10,752 nt of DNA, from assembly GCA_051657745.1 (NCBI GenBank), contig JBOFLG010000251.1, forward strand, positions 1-10,752, given 5' to 3'. The notes beneath the pieces are model-generated. The model searched no databases. It saw nothing but the letters and a program-made list of their open reading frames with translations, and was not told the DNA's origin. Source of the stretch: JBOFLG01 sp051657745 (GTDB lineage: Bacteria; Actinomycetota; Actinomycetes; Actinomycetales; Dermatophilaceae). Positions 1 to 6,473 of this stretch are shown here, piece by piece (position 1 is the first letter of the stretch; every line of letters starts with the position of its first letter). The translations under genes and the position numbers were made by a program.

Positions 1-278
1 TTGGGGATCGTCAAGGGGCGCAGCGGCTACTAGCCACGGCTGACGACCTCGTCACATCGTTAGATGGACGCGCCAACACCTCATCTCCCGTGGCGTACTG
101 GCTCACACCGGATTGGCTTCGCCTACCGATTGGCCTAGCACATCTCGGGCTCGGCAACTACACGTCCGCCGCCGAGAACCTGCGCAGAGGACTTCACGCA
201 CTCCCTGACGGGTGGCAAAACGCCGAATGGTCCGCGGAGTACCGCGATGCGCTGGAACAGGCAGAGCGCGCGGTCTGA
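1..278 (+). CDS. C-terminal part of a TPR-type protein, probably an XRE-family regulator (5' end outside window)
   Basis: The frame is open from base 3 to a TGA at 276-278, so the first GTG (90) is probably internal and the gene starts before the window. The visible residues are helical and contain a TPR-like stretch (PIGLAHLGLGNYTSAAENL, then a LRRGLHALP turn) ending in an acidic Glu/Ala helix. Tails of this kind close many actinobacterial XRE regulators that have an N-terminal HTH followed by TPR repeats. The HTH is not visible here, so the regulator assignment is inference from the tail. The gene converges with the small leftward gene at 400-594, and a strong hairpin lies between them. Confidence 0.7.
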   Translation, partial: GDRQGAQRLLATADDLVTSLDGRANTSSPVAYWLTPDWLRLPIGLAHLGLGNYTSAAENLRRGLHALPDGWQNAEWSAEYRDALEQAERAV

Positions 279-310
279 TGTGTCCGCCGATCCAACCATC
301 CGCGCGATCG

Positions 311-362
311 AAGGTCCGGCCCATGTGGGGTGGTTGTCACCACTCCACATGGGCCGGACCTT
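311..362. terminator. Very long hairpin between convergent genes, probable bidirectional terminator
   Basis: Bases 311-328 pair perfectly with 345-362 (18 bp, beginning AAGGTCCGGCCC). The stem continues inward with one G-T wobble to 334/339, giving about 24 bp closed by a 4-base loop (335-338). It starts 33 bases after the TGA of the left gene and lies 38 bases beyond the stop of the leftward gene ending at 400. A short T run follows on the plus strand (360s). The position between two convergent stops argues for a shared terminator. Confidence 0.8.
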
Positions 363-399
363 TGTCGTTGGGTGAGCGGTGCCGGGGGGGAGGGCTGGG

Positions 400-594
400 C
401 TAGACCTTGTAGGTCTTCTTGACGCGGCCTTCGTGGACGTAGATCGACAGGTCTGAGGCGTTGCGCCTGAGTTGGCGGGCGCGGCGGCGCAGGAGTGCGA
501 TGCACTCGTCTTGGTCGGTGGGGTCGACGTCGGACTCGAACCGGTCGAGGACGACTCCCCGCTGGCGGCGGATCTCTACGTAGGTAGGAGACAT
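400..594 (-). CDS. Small 64-aa hypothetical protein
   Basis: The frame from ATG 594 to TAG at 400 encodes a charged protein that begins MSPTYVEIRRQRG, has an acidic middle (RFESDVDPTDQDE), an arginine-rich helix (ALLRRRARQLRR) and ends YVHEGRVKKTYKV. Third positions are GC-rich as expected of a real gene here. GGGAG lies 10 bases before ATG 594; an in-frame ATG at 603 sits too close to it. The family is not recognised. The middle of the gene is duplicated at 3375-3435. The start region touches the start assigned to the plus-strand gene at 593, so each promoter would lie in the other's coding region unless one start is wrong. Confidence 0.65.
   Translation of the reverse strand: MSPTYVEIRRQRGVVLDRFESDVDPTDQDECIALLRRRARQLRRNASDLSIYVHEGRVKKTYKV
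485..545. repeat. 61-bp direct repeat, copy 1 (inside the 64-aa gene)
   Basis: This segment matches 3375-3435 in the same orientation, with about 7 differences in 61 positions by eye; the first 19 bases are identical. It encodes, on the minus strand, the RFESDVDPTDQDECIALLRR part of the 64-aa protein. Most differences are silent or conservative in that frame. Confidence 0.85.
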
Positions 595-2020
595 GCCGTT
601 CATGCTCCCACCGATGACACACCGACAAGCGGCCCCGACACACCCCCCGCTGGCCATCCCCGTCGAGGACGGCGCAGCAGTCGAGGCGATCGGGCGCATA
701 TCGGAGTCGGGGATGTGGGGACGGACCGACCCGATGCGTGCGCGCGACGGCGAGGAGTACATCGATGCCGGCTGGAAGGCATTCACGACCGACCCCGACC
801 GTCGCGACCTCGCCTGGGTGGTGCGCTACCACCCCGCCTACGGTCGTTCGGTGTGGCTGGTCCACGACGAGGATGCGTCCTCTCTCTACTCGTTGCTCGA
901 GGACGACGTCGTGCTCTGGCGTTCCGGGGGTTACTGGCTCGGGCATCATGGCGGCTGCTGGCATCGGCCCTCGCAGATCTTCGACTGGACCACGCAGCGG
1001 TACGTGTCCCGCGCAGTACCAGGAGCAGGCACCATCACCGCCGCCGGGCAGTTGGGCGAGCCGCGGGCGGGCCGCGCGCTCAGCGTGCAGCACATCGACC
1101 TGAACGACCTGGGCCCGCTCGCCCGAGGAGAGTGGGAACGTCAGCTGGGAATCTGGGCCGGTAGCCGGCCCGCTGATGGGCTCGCGATCGACCGGTGCAT
1201 CGTGGACCTCACCGCTCCGGAGCTTTCCGCTTCCCAGCTCCTGAACATCCCGGAAGCAGCAGCCGTCGCCGGTCTCAACGTCGGCACCCTGCGCGGCTAC
1301 ATCAGCAGGGGCGAGAACGAGGTTCCCGCACCGCAGGCCGTCGTCGGCGCCAGCATGGTCTGGTCACGACCGGTCATCGATCAGTGGGTCGAGTCCCGCA
1401 ACTACACCACGGACGCCGCCGAGGACGCTGTGACCGTGCGCGCGTTCGGGGAGTATCGCCTGCCCTCAGGTGTCGCTGACGTCTGGGAGAAGGTCCACTA
1501 CTGGATCCTGTCGGACCTCACCAGGAAACCCGAACTGCGGCGAGGGCTGGTGCGTCGCTGGCGCGACCGCCGCACCGCGCAAGCCGTGGCTCAATCGCTG
1601 TCTTGGACAGTCGCAGCGGGGCTGGGCCGACTCATCCCGATGCGCGACCTCGCCGCCGTCATCAGGGACGCCATCCTCGGCGATCTCGCCATCGAAACTC
1701 AACGCCTCTCCGACAGAGAAGAGGCGCACGGCGGCGAAGTCTACTGGGGCCAACTGATGCGGCCCACCGCGCGCATGCTCGGATGGCTCATCCGGCACTC
1801 ACCAAGCGATGCCCAGACCGCCATCGTCGAGGTGATCTCCGAGGCTGGGGACCACCCCGACCGCTACCCGGCAACCACCCGCGACAGCCTGCTGCTCATG
1901 ATCAAGAGCAGCCTGTCCGAAACCAGTGGCAATCCCGGCGGCACGGCCCTGACCACCCAGCAAATCGACGCATTCCTCGCCACCGTCAACCCCGACAACA
2001 ACCCCATCCCCGCCACCTGA
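593..2020 (+). CDS. Hypothetical 475-aa protein with an internal HTH (excisionase/MerR-like) domain
   Basis: This is a long frame with GC-rich third positions and a TGA at 2018-2020. The N-terminal half (about residues 40-200) is rich in Trp and acidic residues with a WVVRYHPAYGRSVWLVHDED stretch and is not recognised. Residues about 215-268 look like an AlpA/MerR-type helix-turn-helix: LLNIPEAAAVAGLNVGTLRG, then a basic-glycine wing and a WSRPVIDQWVESR helix. The C-terminal 200 residues are helical. DNA binding is therefore likely; the role is unknown. The start is uncertain: ATG 593 has AGGAG only 2 bases away, ATG 602 has it 11 away, and ATG 713 has GGAG at 6 bases and would clear the divergent gene. 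The reading between 593 and 713 still looks coding, so an early start is preferred. The resolvase follows 219 bases downstream on the same strand. Confidence 0.75.
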   Translation: MPFMLPPMTHRQAAPTHPPLAIPVEDGAAVEAIGRISESGMWGRTDPMRARDGEEYIDAGWKAFTTDPDRRDLAWVVRYHPAYGRSVWLVHDEDASSLYSLLEDDVVLWRSGGYWLGHHGGCWHRPSQIFDWTTQRYVSRAVPGAGTITAAGQLGEPRAGRALSVQHIDLNDLGPLARGEWERQLGIWAGSRPADGLAIDRCIVDLTAPELSASQLLNIPEAAAVAGLNVGTLRGYISRGENEVPAPQAVVGASMVWSRPVIDQWVESRNYTTDAAEDAVTVRAFGEYRLPSGVADVWEKVHYWILSDLTRKPELRRGLVRRWRDRRTAQAVAQSLSWTVAAGLGRLIPMRDLAAVIRDAILGDLAIETQRLSDREEAHGGEVYWGQLMRPTARMLGWLIRHSPSDAQTAIVEVISEAGDHPDRYPATTRDSLLLMIKSSLSETSGNPGGTALTTQQIDAFLATVNPDNNPIPAT

Positions 2021-2239
2021 CCGATTCGCCGGGTGCTCTGGTTACGGGGCGAGGGGCGACCGGGTCCTGGGGTCGGAGTGCCGGGGGGGTGTGGTGTCCC
2101 AGTTCCTTGGTAGTGGGACGGTGCCCGGCCTGGCCGGACGGCGTCGCAGGCTGAGCAGGCGGGCAGCGTCCCAGAAGCTATCTCGAAACACTCGTCCCGG
2201 TTCGGTGCTGCAAGGTCAGCAACCGGTACGGTCGCTCGG

Positions 2240-2866
2240 ATGGATTTGGGCTACGCGCGCGTCTCGACGACCAAGCAGGACCTCGACCGGCAGATCCTGG
2301 CGCTGGAAGCGGCCGGGATCAGCCCCGAGCACATCTACGTCGACAAGAAGTCCGGGGCCTCGACCAACCGACCCGGGCTGGCCGCGGTCACCGCGTACGC
2401 CCGCGAGGGCGATGTCATCGTGGTGCACACCCTGGACCGGCTCGGCCGCACCGTGCGCGACACCCTGAACCTGATCCACGACCTGGCCGACCGCGGCGTG
2501 GGCATCCGCAACTTGGCCGACCCCATCAAGGTCGACTCAGCCAATCCGGCCGACCCGATGGCCCAGCTCGCCGTCGTCCTGCTCGCGCTGTTCGCTCAGA
2601 TGGAACGCACCTACAGCCTCGAACGCGCCGCCGGCGCCAGAGCAGCCGCAGCCGCCAAGGGCCGCCGGGCCGGCCGCCCCTCGGTCGTCGACCCGGACAA
2701 GCTCGCCTACGCGGCGCACCTGCGCGACAGCGACCACACCATCGCCCAGATCGTCGCCAAGACCGGCATCACCCGCACCACGCTGTACCGGCACCTGCCA
2801 CCACGACCAGCCGACGACCTGACCGCCGCACCCGCTGCCCCAACCACGGCATCCGGCGACACCTGA
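2240..2866 (+). CDS. Serine recombinase, Tn3 resolvase/invertase family
   Basis: The 208-aa protein has the compact architecture of the resolvase/invertase family: an N-terminal catalytic domain (about 1-130), a linker helix and a C-terminal HTH. The opening YARVST motif supplies Arg7 and nucleophile Ser9. The DRLGR block (66-70) gives the two conserved active-site arginines, and MERTYSLERAAGAR is the start of the long E helix. GRRAGRPS leads into an HTH_7-like domain near 160-187 (TIAQIVAKTGITRTTLYRHL). The catalytic set appears complete. Such enzymes resolve cointegrates or plasmid multimers at a res site, usually adjacent. No transposase is nearby, so plasmid multimer resolution is plausible but inferred. 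No strong Shine-Dalgarno precedes ATG 2240. The 219 bases upstream hold no gene that I can support and could contain the site. Confidence 0.93.
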   Translation: MDLGYARVSTTKQDLDRQILALEAAGISPEHIYVDKKSGASTNRPGLAAVTAYAREGDVIVVHTLDRLGRTVRDTLNLIHDLADRGVGIRNLADPIKVDSANPADPMAQLAVVLLALFAQMERTYSLERAAGARAAAAAKGRRAGRPSVVDPDKLAYAAHLRDSDHTIAQIVAKTGITRTTLYRHLPPRPADDLTAAPAAPTTASGDT

Positions 2867-2886
2867 GCCTGGCAAGTGCGCCCGGC

Positions 2887-3009
2887 CACGCCCACCGTTC
2901 GACCGGCCCGCACCGACACCGGGCCTCGAGTGCGCCTCAGCGGTGTTGTGAACGGGTTGCGGGTGGGCGTGTCGAGGTCGTGCAGTAACGGCCGTTTCCG
3001 CTCGACCTC
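2887..3009. repeat. Cluster of inverted repeats just after the resolvase gene
   Basis: CACGCCCACC at 2887-2896 is the exact inverse of GGTGGGCGTG at 2962-2971. Inside the 3' part, GTCGAG (2971-2976) and GAGGTCG (2974-2980) are inverse to CTCGAC (3001-3006) and CGACCTC (3003-3009). They flank a perfect 10-bp palindrome AACGGCCGTT (2987-2996). It begins 20 bases after the resolvase stop. It may be a terminator, a recombination site, or chance in GC-rich DNA; only the pairing is seen. Confidence 0.45.
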
Positions 3010-3056
3010 CGGTCGACGACGTCGCGGCTGTCGGTGCGGTGCGGCATCGTGAGGGG

Positions 3057-3314
3057 ATGGGAAATTCAGGTCGCTGGAGGGTCAACTCGGTCGTTGAGGG
3101 CGACGATGTCGTCCTGGTCGGCGTGGTCGACGAGATCGGCCGAGAGGTGGGCCGTTGGGAGTTCGGATATCCCGATGTCACCTCGGTGGCCTTCAGGGAC
3201 AAGGACGACGTGCGACGCATGGTGCGCGTAGAGATCGGGCGGCATGTCATGCAAGCGTCGGTCACCAAACGCAGGGGAAGCGTCGCGGACACCCAGCCCT
3301 CGAGCGCGACCTAG
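3057..3314 (+). CDS. Small hypothetical protein (85 aa)
   Basis: This short frame has GC-rich third positions and a TAG at 3312-3314. The protein is mostly predicted strand: VNSVVEGDDVVLVGVVDEIG, then GRWEFGYPDVTSVAFRDKDD and VRRMVRVEIGRHVM, suggesting a small beta domain. The family is not recognised. ATG 3057 is preceded by GAGGGG directly against the codon, which is close for a ribosome site; an in-frame GTG at 3039 is an alternative that adds 6 residues and has no better site. It is the last plus-strand gene before the leftward block. Confidence 0.6.
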   Translation: MGNSGRWRVNSVVEGDDVVLVGVVDEIGREVGRWEFGYPDVTSVAFRDKDDVRRMVRVEIGRHVMQASVTKRRGSVADTQPSSAT

Positions 3315-3355
3315 ATCCCCCTACTGCCGGTCACTCTAACGCGCTCGGCGGCTCC

Positions 3356-3493
3356 CTACCTTTCCCGCATAGCGCGGCGCAGGAGTGCGATGCGCTCGTC
3401 CTGGTCGCTGGGGTCGACCTCGGAGTCGAATCGCTCGGTACGGATCGGGCTATCGATCTTGGAGCTGGCGAGGCTCCGCAGCGTCCAGCGCGG
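3356..3493 (-). pseudogene. Startless remnant related to the 64-aa protein
   Basis: The minus-strand frame ending at TAG 3356 reads RFDSEVDPSDQDERIALLRR and then AMRER, clearly related to RFESDVDPTDQDECIALLRR of the gene at 400-594. The match does not extend far to either side. The frame is open back to a stop at 3494-3496 and contains no ATG, GTG or TTG before the homologous part, so it cannot be a normal gene. It overlaps the end of the zinc-ribbon gene. It is best read as a truncated duplicate. Confidence 0.6.
3375..3435. repeat. 61-bp direct repeat, copy 2
   Basis: This is the partner of 485-545 in the same orientation, with about 54 of 61 positions identical by eye. The two copies are about 2.9 kb apart and bracket the 475-aa HTH gene, the resolvase, the inverted-repeat cluster and the 85-aa gene. 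Confidence 0.85.
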
Positions 3494-4434
3494 TCAGAAC
3501 TCGCTGCGGGTCCTCGACCAGGTCGAGCAGGCCGATCGCTCGGCTCGCCCACTGTGCGGGGTCGTCTCCCTCGCCGAACGACACGGCCGACTCGAACTGA
3601 CGCCGGAGATTGATGGGCAGCCGACCGGCCAACGCCTGGCCGAGCTCCCGGCCCATGGTCGCCCGCGGCGAGGACTGCGGCACGAAGCGCGCCAGCTTGT
3701 CCGTCGCAGGGACGGCGACATCTGACGCACTCTCGAGTGCCGCAACCGCGCCCTCCGCCCAGCCATCGACTCCGGCGCTGGGTACTGGGATCGCCACCTG
3801 CTGCACACGCAAGATCGCGCCTCGACCCAGCGCCAGAGAGAGCCCGCCCGGATCTTCGTGGTAGTTCAGGTACCGCGCCACATCGATGCCCGGGAGGGCA
3901 GACCTCGGCAAGCACCACGTCGCCGAGCCAGTTGCTGGGATCAACGAGCCAGCCCTCCCGCACAAGGACGTCCGGCCTGAGGTGCACCCGGTAGAGGTAG
4001 AACTGGCTGCGGCTGTCTGCCTGGTCATCCATCCGCCGCAGCATGTTCTGGACCGCAGCCTCGTACGTGCCGACGTGGAGCGCCTTCGCGCGCTGGCGCG
4101 CCTCCCAACTGGCGACATGCTCGTCACCGCCCATCCTCATGCGGGTCTCCGGAGTGAGGACCGCCGCCGGGTCGAAGTCCATCTTCGGCCAGTCCTGCTG
4201 GGTGCTCGTGTGGTACCAGGCGAACTGAGCGACCCGATCCTCGTCAAGCGCTGGGTCGTCGAGATCAACGGCCACCCGGGGCGCGTCCTCGTACTCGCAG
4301 GTCAGGCCGCAGCCGGGGCACTCCTCTCCGCTCTGCTCCCAACGGTCAATCCAAGCCAGGCCGACGACGAACCGGCGCCCGCAGCCAGCGCACAACATGT
4401 GCCGCTCACGCGAGAAATCGATGGGCCGTTCCAC
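3450..4434 (-). pseudogene. Zinc-ribbon protein with possible ADP-ribosyltransferase-like domain, one frameshift
   Basis: From GTG 4434 (or ATG 4398) the frame encodes a zinc ribbon with CAGC at residues 15-18 and CPGC at 39-42. An AWYHTSTQQDW segment (72-82) and KALHVGTYEAA (117-127) follow, then FYLYRVHLRPDVLV. Near 3889-3897 the reading changes frame: AEVCPP ends one frame and GIDVARYLNYHEDPGG continues in the other to TAG 3450. Removing one base from the CCCTCCCGGG tract of the coding strand joins them into about 327 aa. The H-x-G-T motif followed by two predicted strands recalls ADP-ribosyltransferase-like domains, but that is a motif-level guess. The C-terminal third is helical. No operon partner is evident; the upstream leftward gene ends 68 bases before it. 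Whether the break is real or a sequence error cannot be told here. Confidence 0.65.
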
Positions 4435-4464
4435 GCCTCAATTCTCAGTATGGACCGCCTGTAA

Positions 4465-4494
4465 GTGTCGGCGGTCTCGCGGCTGCTCCGACAC
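4465..4494 (-). terminator. Weak hairpin after the membrane-protein gene
   Basis: GTGTCGG (4465-4471) is the inverse of CCGACAC (4488-4494), with a 16-base loop. It starts 9 bases beyond the TGA of the leftward gene ending at 4503. There is no U tract and the stem is only 7 bp, so termination is tentative. Confidence 0.3.
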
Positions 4495-4502
4495 GCGTCA
4501 CG

Positions 4503-5214
4503 TCACGGCCCCGACACCGCGTCGCCTGGACGTAGACCGAGCCGGCGGCGTTCGGCAAACACCACGGTCCACGCGCCCTCGTACTGCTCGTCGAACTCGC
4601 TGCACGAGGTGACGGTCGGGTTGGTGTCACAGCGCATGATGCCGAGGAACAGGCTGTACACGTCATCGACACTGTCGAGCACCGGCCCTTCGGCTGGGCC
4701 TGGTTCTCGCGGCGCCGCAGATGGCACGACCAGGCCGAACAGCGCCCGGGCGCTGCTGGCGTCTTCGGACTCGACCGTCGACATGCGGTTCCCGGCGTCG
4801 CGCACCTCGTAACGAACGCGCTGGAGCTTGCCCAGGTAGGACACAGAGCATCGCCCACCGGCGACCTTGGGTGCGTTCGTGCCGGGCTTGCACTCCTGCC
4901 GGCGTGTCCGCTGCGCGTTCGCCCACTCGTTCATCGCGTCGAGGTACTCCTCGTAGACGGGGGCGACGGAGCGCCCGGATCGCGTCTTGCCGTTCCTCCT
5001 CGCGTTGCTTGGCGCGAAGTTCTCGGTCGTTCTTGGCCTGCACCCTGATGGCCTCGACCTGTTGCTGCCCGGCCAGCCATTGACTCGCGAGCACACTGAC
5101 AGCGGCGATGACCGCCGCGGCGATGGCGCTGACGACGGCAGGTTCCCGCAACCACTTCTTGATCCCCTCCCGTGGGGACGCCTGCACCACAGTTTCGATG
5201 CTGCCGGGATTCAC
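4503..5214 (-). pseudogene. Single-pass membrane protein of unknown function, one frameshift
   Basis: GTG 5214 overlaps the TGA of the upstream coiled-coil gene (GTGA), so the two are translationally coupled. The product begins MNPGSIETVVQ, has one hydrophobic helix at about 26-49 (AVVSAIAAAVIAAVSVLASQ), then a charged helix rich in Arg, Glu and Gln. The frame breaks near 4959-4963, a run of five Gs on the plus strand. Deleting one base joins RQDAIRALRRP to VYEEYLDAMNEWANAQ, and the second frame runs to TGA 4503, for about 236 aa. The C-terminal part has four cysteines spaced apart (QECKPG, GRCSVS, MRCDTN, TSCSEF). A short N-tail, one TM helix and a C-terminal domain on one side fit a membrane-anchored protein; the topology and function are not known. 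Confidence 0.65.
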
Positions 5215-6329
5215 TTGCCGGGCGCCTTCCGCGGGGTCCGGGCGGGTGTGGTCTCACCGGCCCGTAACTGGTCGACCTGGGTGCGGAGCTCGTCGAGCTG
5301 GTCACGGTGGCTAGCGCGTAGATCGGTCAACTGGTCGTGGTGGTTCTCGCGTAGGTCGGTGAGGCGCTGCTCGCCGTGACTGCGTTCCCGCTCGACCTCG
5401 GCCCGGGCCGCGTCCCGCTCCGCCCGCGCGGTCGCCTCACCCGCGCGGAGTTCACCGACCTGATCCCGGAGTTGGTCCAACTGGGCCCTCGTGGCGTCGA
5501 ACTGGTCCCGCACTGTCGCGGCGGCCTGCTCACCCCGGTCAGCCCGGGCGGTCTCCGCGCTGGCCCGTTCGACCGCTCCGCGGGCGCGTTCCTCAGCCTC
5601 GACCCGGCCCGTATGGGCAGTGTCGAGCTCGCCGGCGAGGTGGTCCCGCTCCCTCTCCAGGGCAGTGACGCGGTCCTCCAACCGGGTCCGTACCGACGTC
5701 AAGTCAGCGATCACAGCCCCCGCCTCCGCCTCCGCCGTGGTGGCCGCCTCCCGAACCGCGGCGAGTTCGGTACGCAACGCGCCGGCCTCACCCTGGTGGG
5801 CCTCGGCCTGCTCGACCGCAGCAGCGAGTTCGACCTCCAGACGGGCCACCACATCAGCAGCCTCACCCGCTGCGGCATCCGCTTCCTCACGCTCCGCCTC
5901 CGCGCGGCGCTGCGCCTGCTCAGCCCGCGACGCCCGAGCAGCAGCAGCCGCGACCCGCTCCTGAGCCTCCGTCGTCACCGACTCAATCTGCACCTCCGCC
6001 GCATCCAAATCCCCAGCCGTACGGATCTCCTCAACCGCCCGCGGCAACTGCTCCAGAAGCAACTCCGCCATCCCCGTCAACTGAGCCACCAACTCCCCCG
6101 CCCGCTGACGAGCCACCTCCACCGGACGCCCCCCATCATCCCCACCACCAGAACCAGGCTCGCCAGCGCCAGCAGCCTTCAAACGCCGACGCTCCCGCCA
6201 CGCCGACGCCCGAGAGTGCCCCGGATCGTCGCAATACGCCGGCGGCCGACCCACAGCATCACCCGCCGCCGCCGGCCGGCCACACCCCGGAAAGAGACAC
6301 AACCGCTGCTCCGCCACCTGAACATCCAT
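5211..6329 (-). CDS. Zinc-finger/long coiled-coil protein of plasmid type
   Basis: The protein has 372 aa. The N-terminus holds a C-x4-C-x16-C-x4-H cluster (Cys11, Cys16, Cys33, His38: CLFPGC and YCDDPGH), followed by a basic WRERRR helix, which suggests a metal-bound DNA- or protein-binding module. After a Gly/Asp linker (about 55-68), almost all the rest (about 75-355) is Ala/Glu/Arg coiled coil. Its end has an 11-residue periodicity: LTDLRENHHDQ, LTDLRASHRDQ and LDELRTQ, then a basic Pro/Lys tail. The layout of a small nucleic-acid-binding head and a long coiled coil resembles plasmid proteins such as KfrA, but no KfrA sequence motif is seen, so the role is open (partition, nucleoid binding or regulation). 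The gene is first in a leftward operon with the membrane protein and lies just downstream of the AT-rich repeat block. Confidence 0.85.
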   Translation of the reverse strand: MDVQVAEQRLCLFPGCGRPAAAGDAVGRPPAYCDDPGHSRASAWRERRRLKAAGAGEPGSGGGDDGGRPVEVARQRAGELVAQLTGMAELLLEQLPRAVEEIRTAGDLDAAEVQIESVTTEAQERVAAAAARASRAEQAQRRAEAEREEADAAAGEAADVVARLEVELAAAVEQAEAHQGEAGALRTELAAVREAATTAEAEAGAVIADLTSVRTRLEDRVTALERERDHLAGELDTAHTGRVEAEERARGAVERASAETARADRGEQAAATVRDQFDATRAQLDQLRDQVGELRAGEATARAERDAARAEVERERSHGEQRLTDLRENHHDQLTDLRASHRDQLDELRTQVDQLRAGETTPARTPRKAPGK

Positions 6330-6389
6330 AACGTCACTATAACATACGAAATACGTAACGAAACAAAATAACGTAACAAAATACGTAAC
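6328..6389. promoter_or_regulatory. AT-rich block with repeated TACGTAAC/AACGTAAC boxes
   Basis: In GC-rich surroundings this 62-base block is markedly AT-rich. TACGTAAC occurs at 6352-6359 and 6382-6389, AACGTAAC at 6370-6377, and a weaker AACGTCAC at 6330-6337; the boxes share ACGTAAC and are 18 and 12 bases apart. The last box is immediately upstream of CTAG. Read leftward, TTGTTT and TATGTT/TTATAG elements could serve as promoter boxes for the coiled-coil gene, whose ATG (6329) overlaps the left end. The block lies between divergent genes. An autoregulatory operator is the simplest view; replication iterons are an alternative. Confidence 0.65.
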
Positions 6390-6463
6390 CTAGTTGCCCC
6401 TCGGACCCAACGGCCGGGAGTGGCCACGCCGGGGGGTCCCCCCTCCCCCCCGGGGCAACGACC

Positions 6464-6469
6464 AGGAAG
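6464..6469 (+). promoter_or_regulatory. Ribosome binding site that decides the start at 6474
   Basis: AGGAAG ends 4 bases before GTG 6474. The upstream in-frame GTG 6420 lacks such a site, and the 18 codons between are dominated by C and G runs. Confidence 0.6.
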
Positions 6470-6473
6470 CCCT

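Noticed and set aside
194..1093. Long minus-strand frame of 299 aa
   Set aside because: It is antisense to the 475-aa gene and the 64-aa gene, is Arg/Pro/His-rich and has the composition of a GC-rich shadow frame.
2537..3292. Minus-strand frame of 251 aa
   Set aside because: It overlaps the resolvase on the other strand and is low-complexity Gly/Arg/Pro.
3331..3890. C-terminal part of the uninterrupted 367-aa minus frame (zinc-ribbon gene read without a shift)
   Set aside because: After about 3890 it becomes Arg/Pro-rich nonsense, while the neighbouring frame gives orderly protein.
3886..4464. Plus-strand frame of 192 aa with plausible-looking protein
   Set aside because: The opposite strand carries the zinc-ribbon cysteines and the ordered HVGT and YLYRV elements; the plus frame mirrors it and has no ribosome site or motif.
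5376..6371. Plus-strand frame of 331 aa, Leu/Arg-rich
   Set aside because: It is the antisense of the Ala/Glu coiled-coil gene, whose zinc cluster and heptads are clear.
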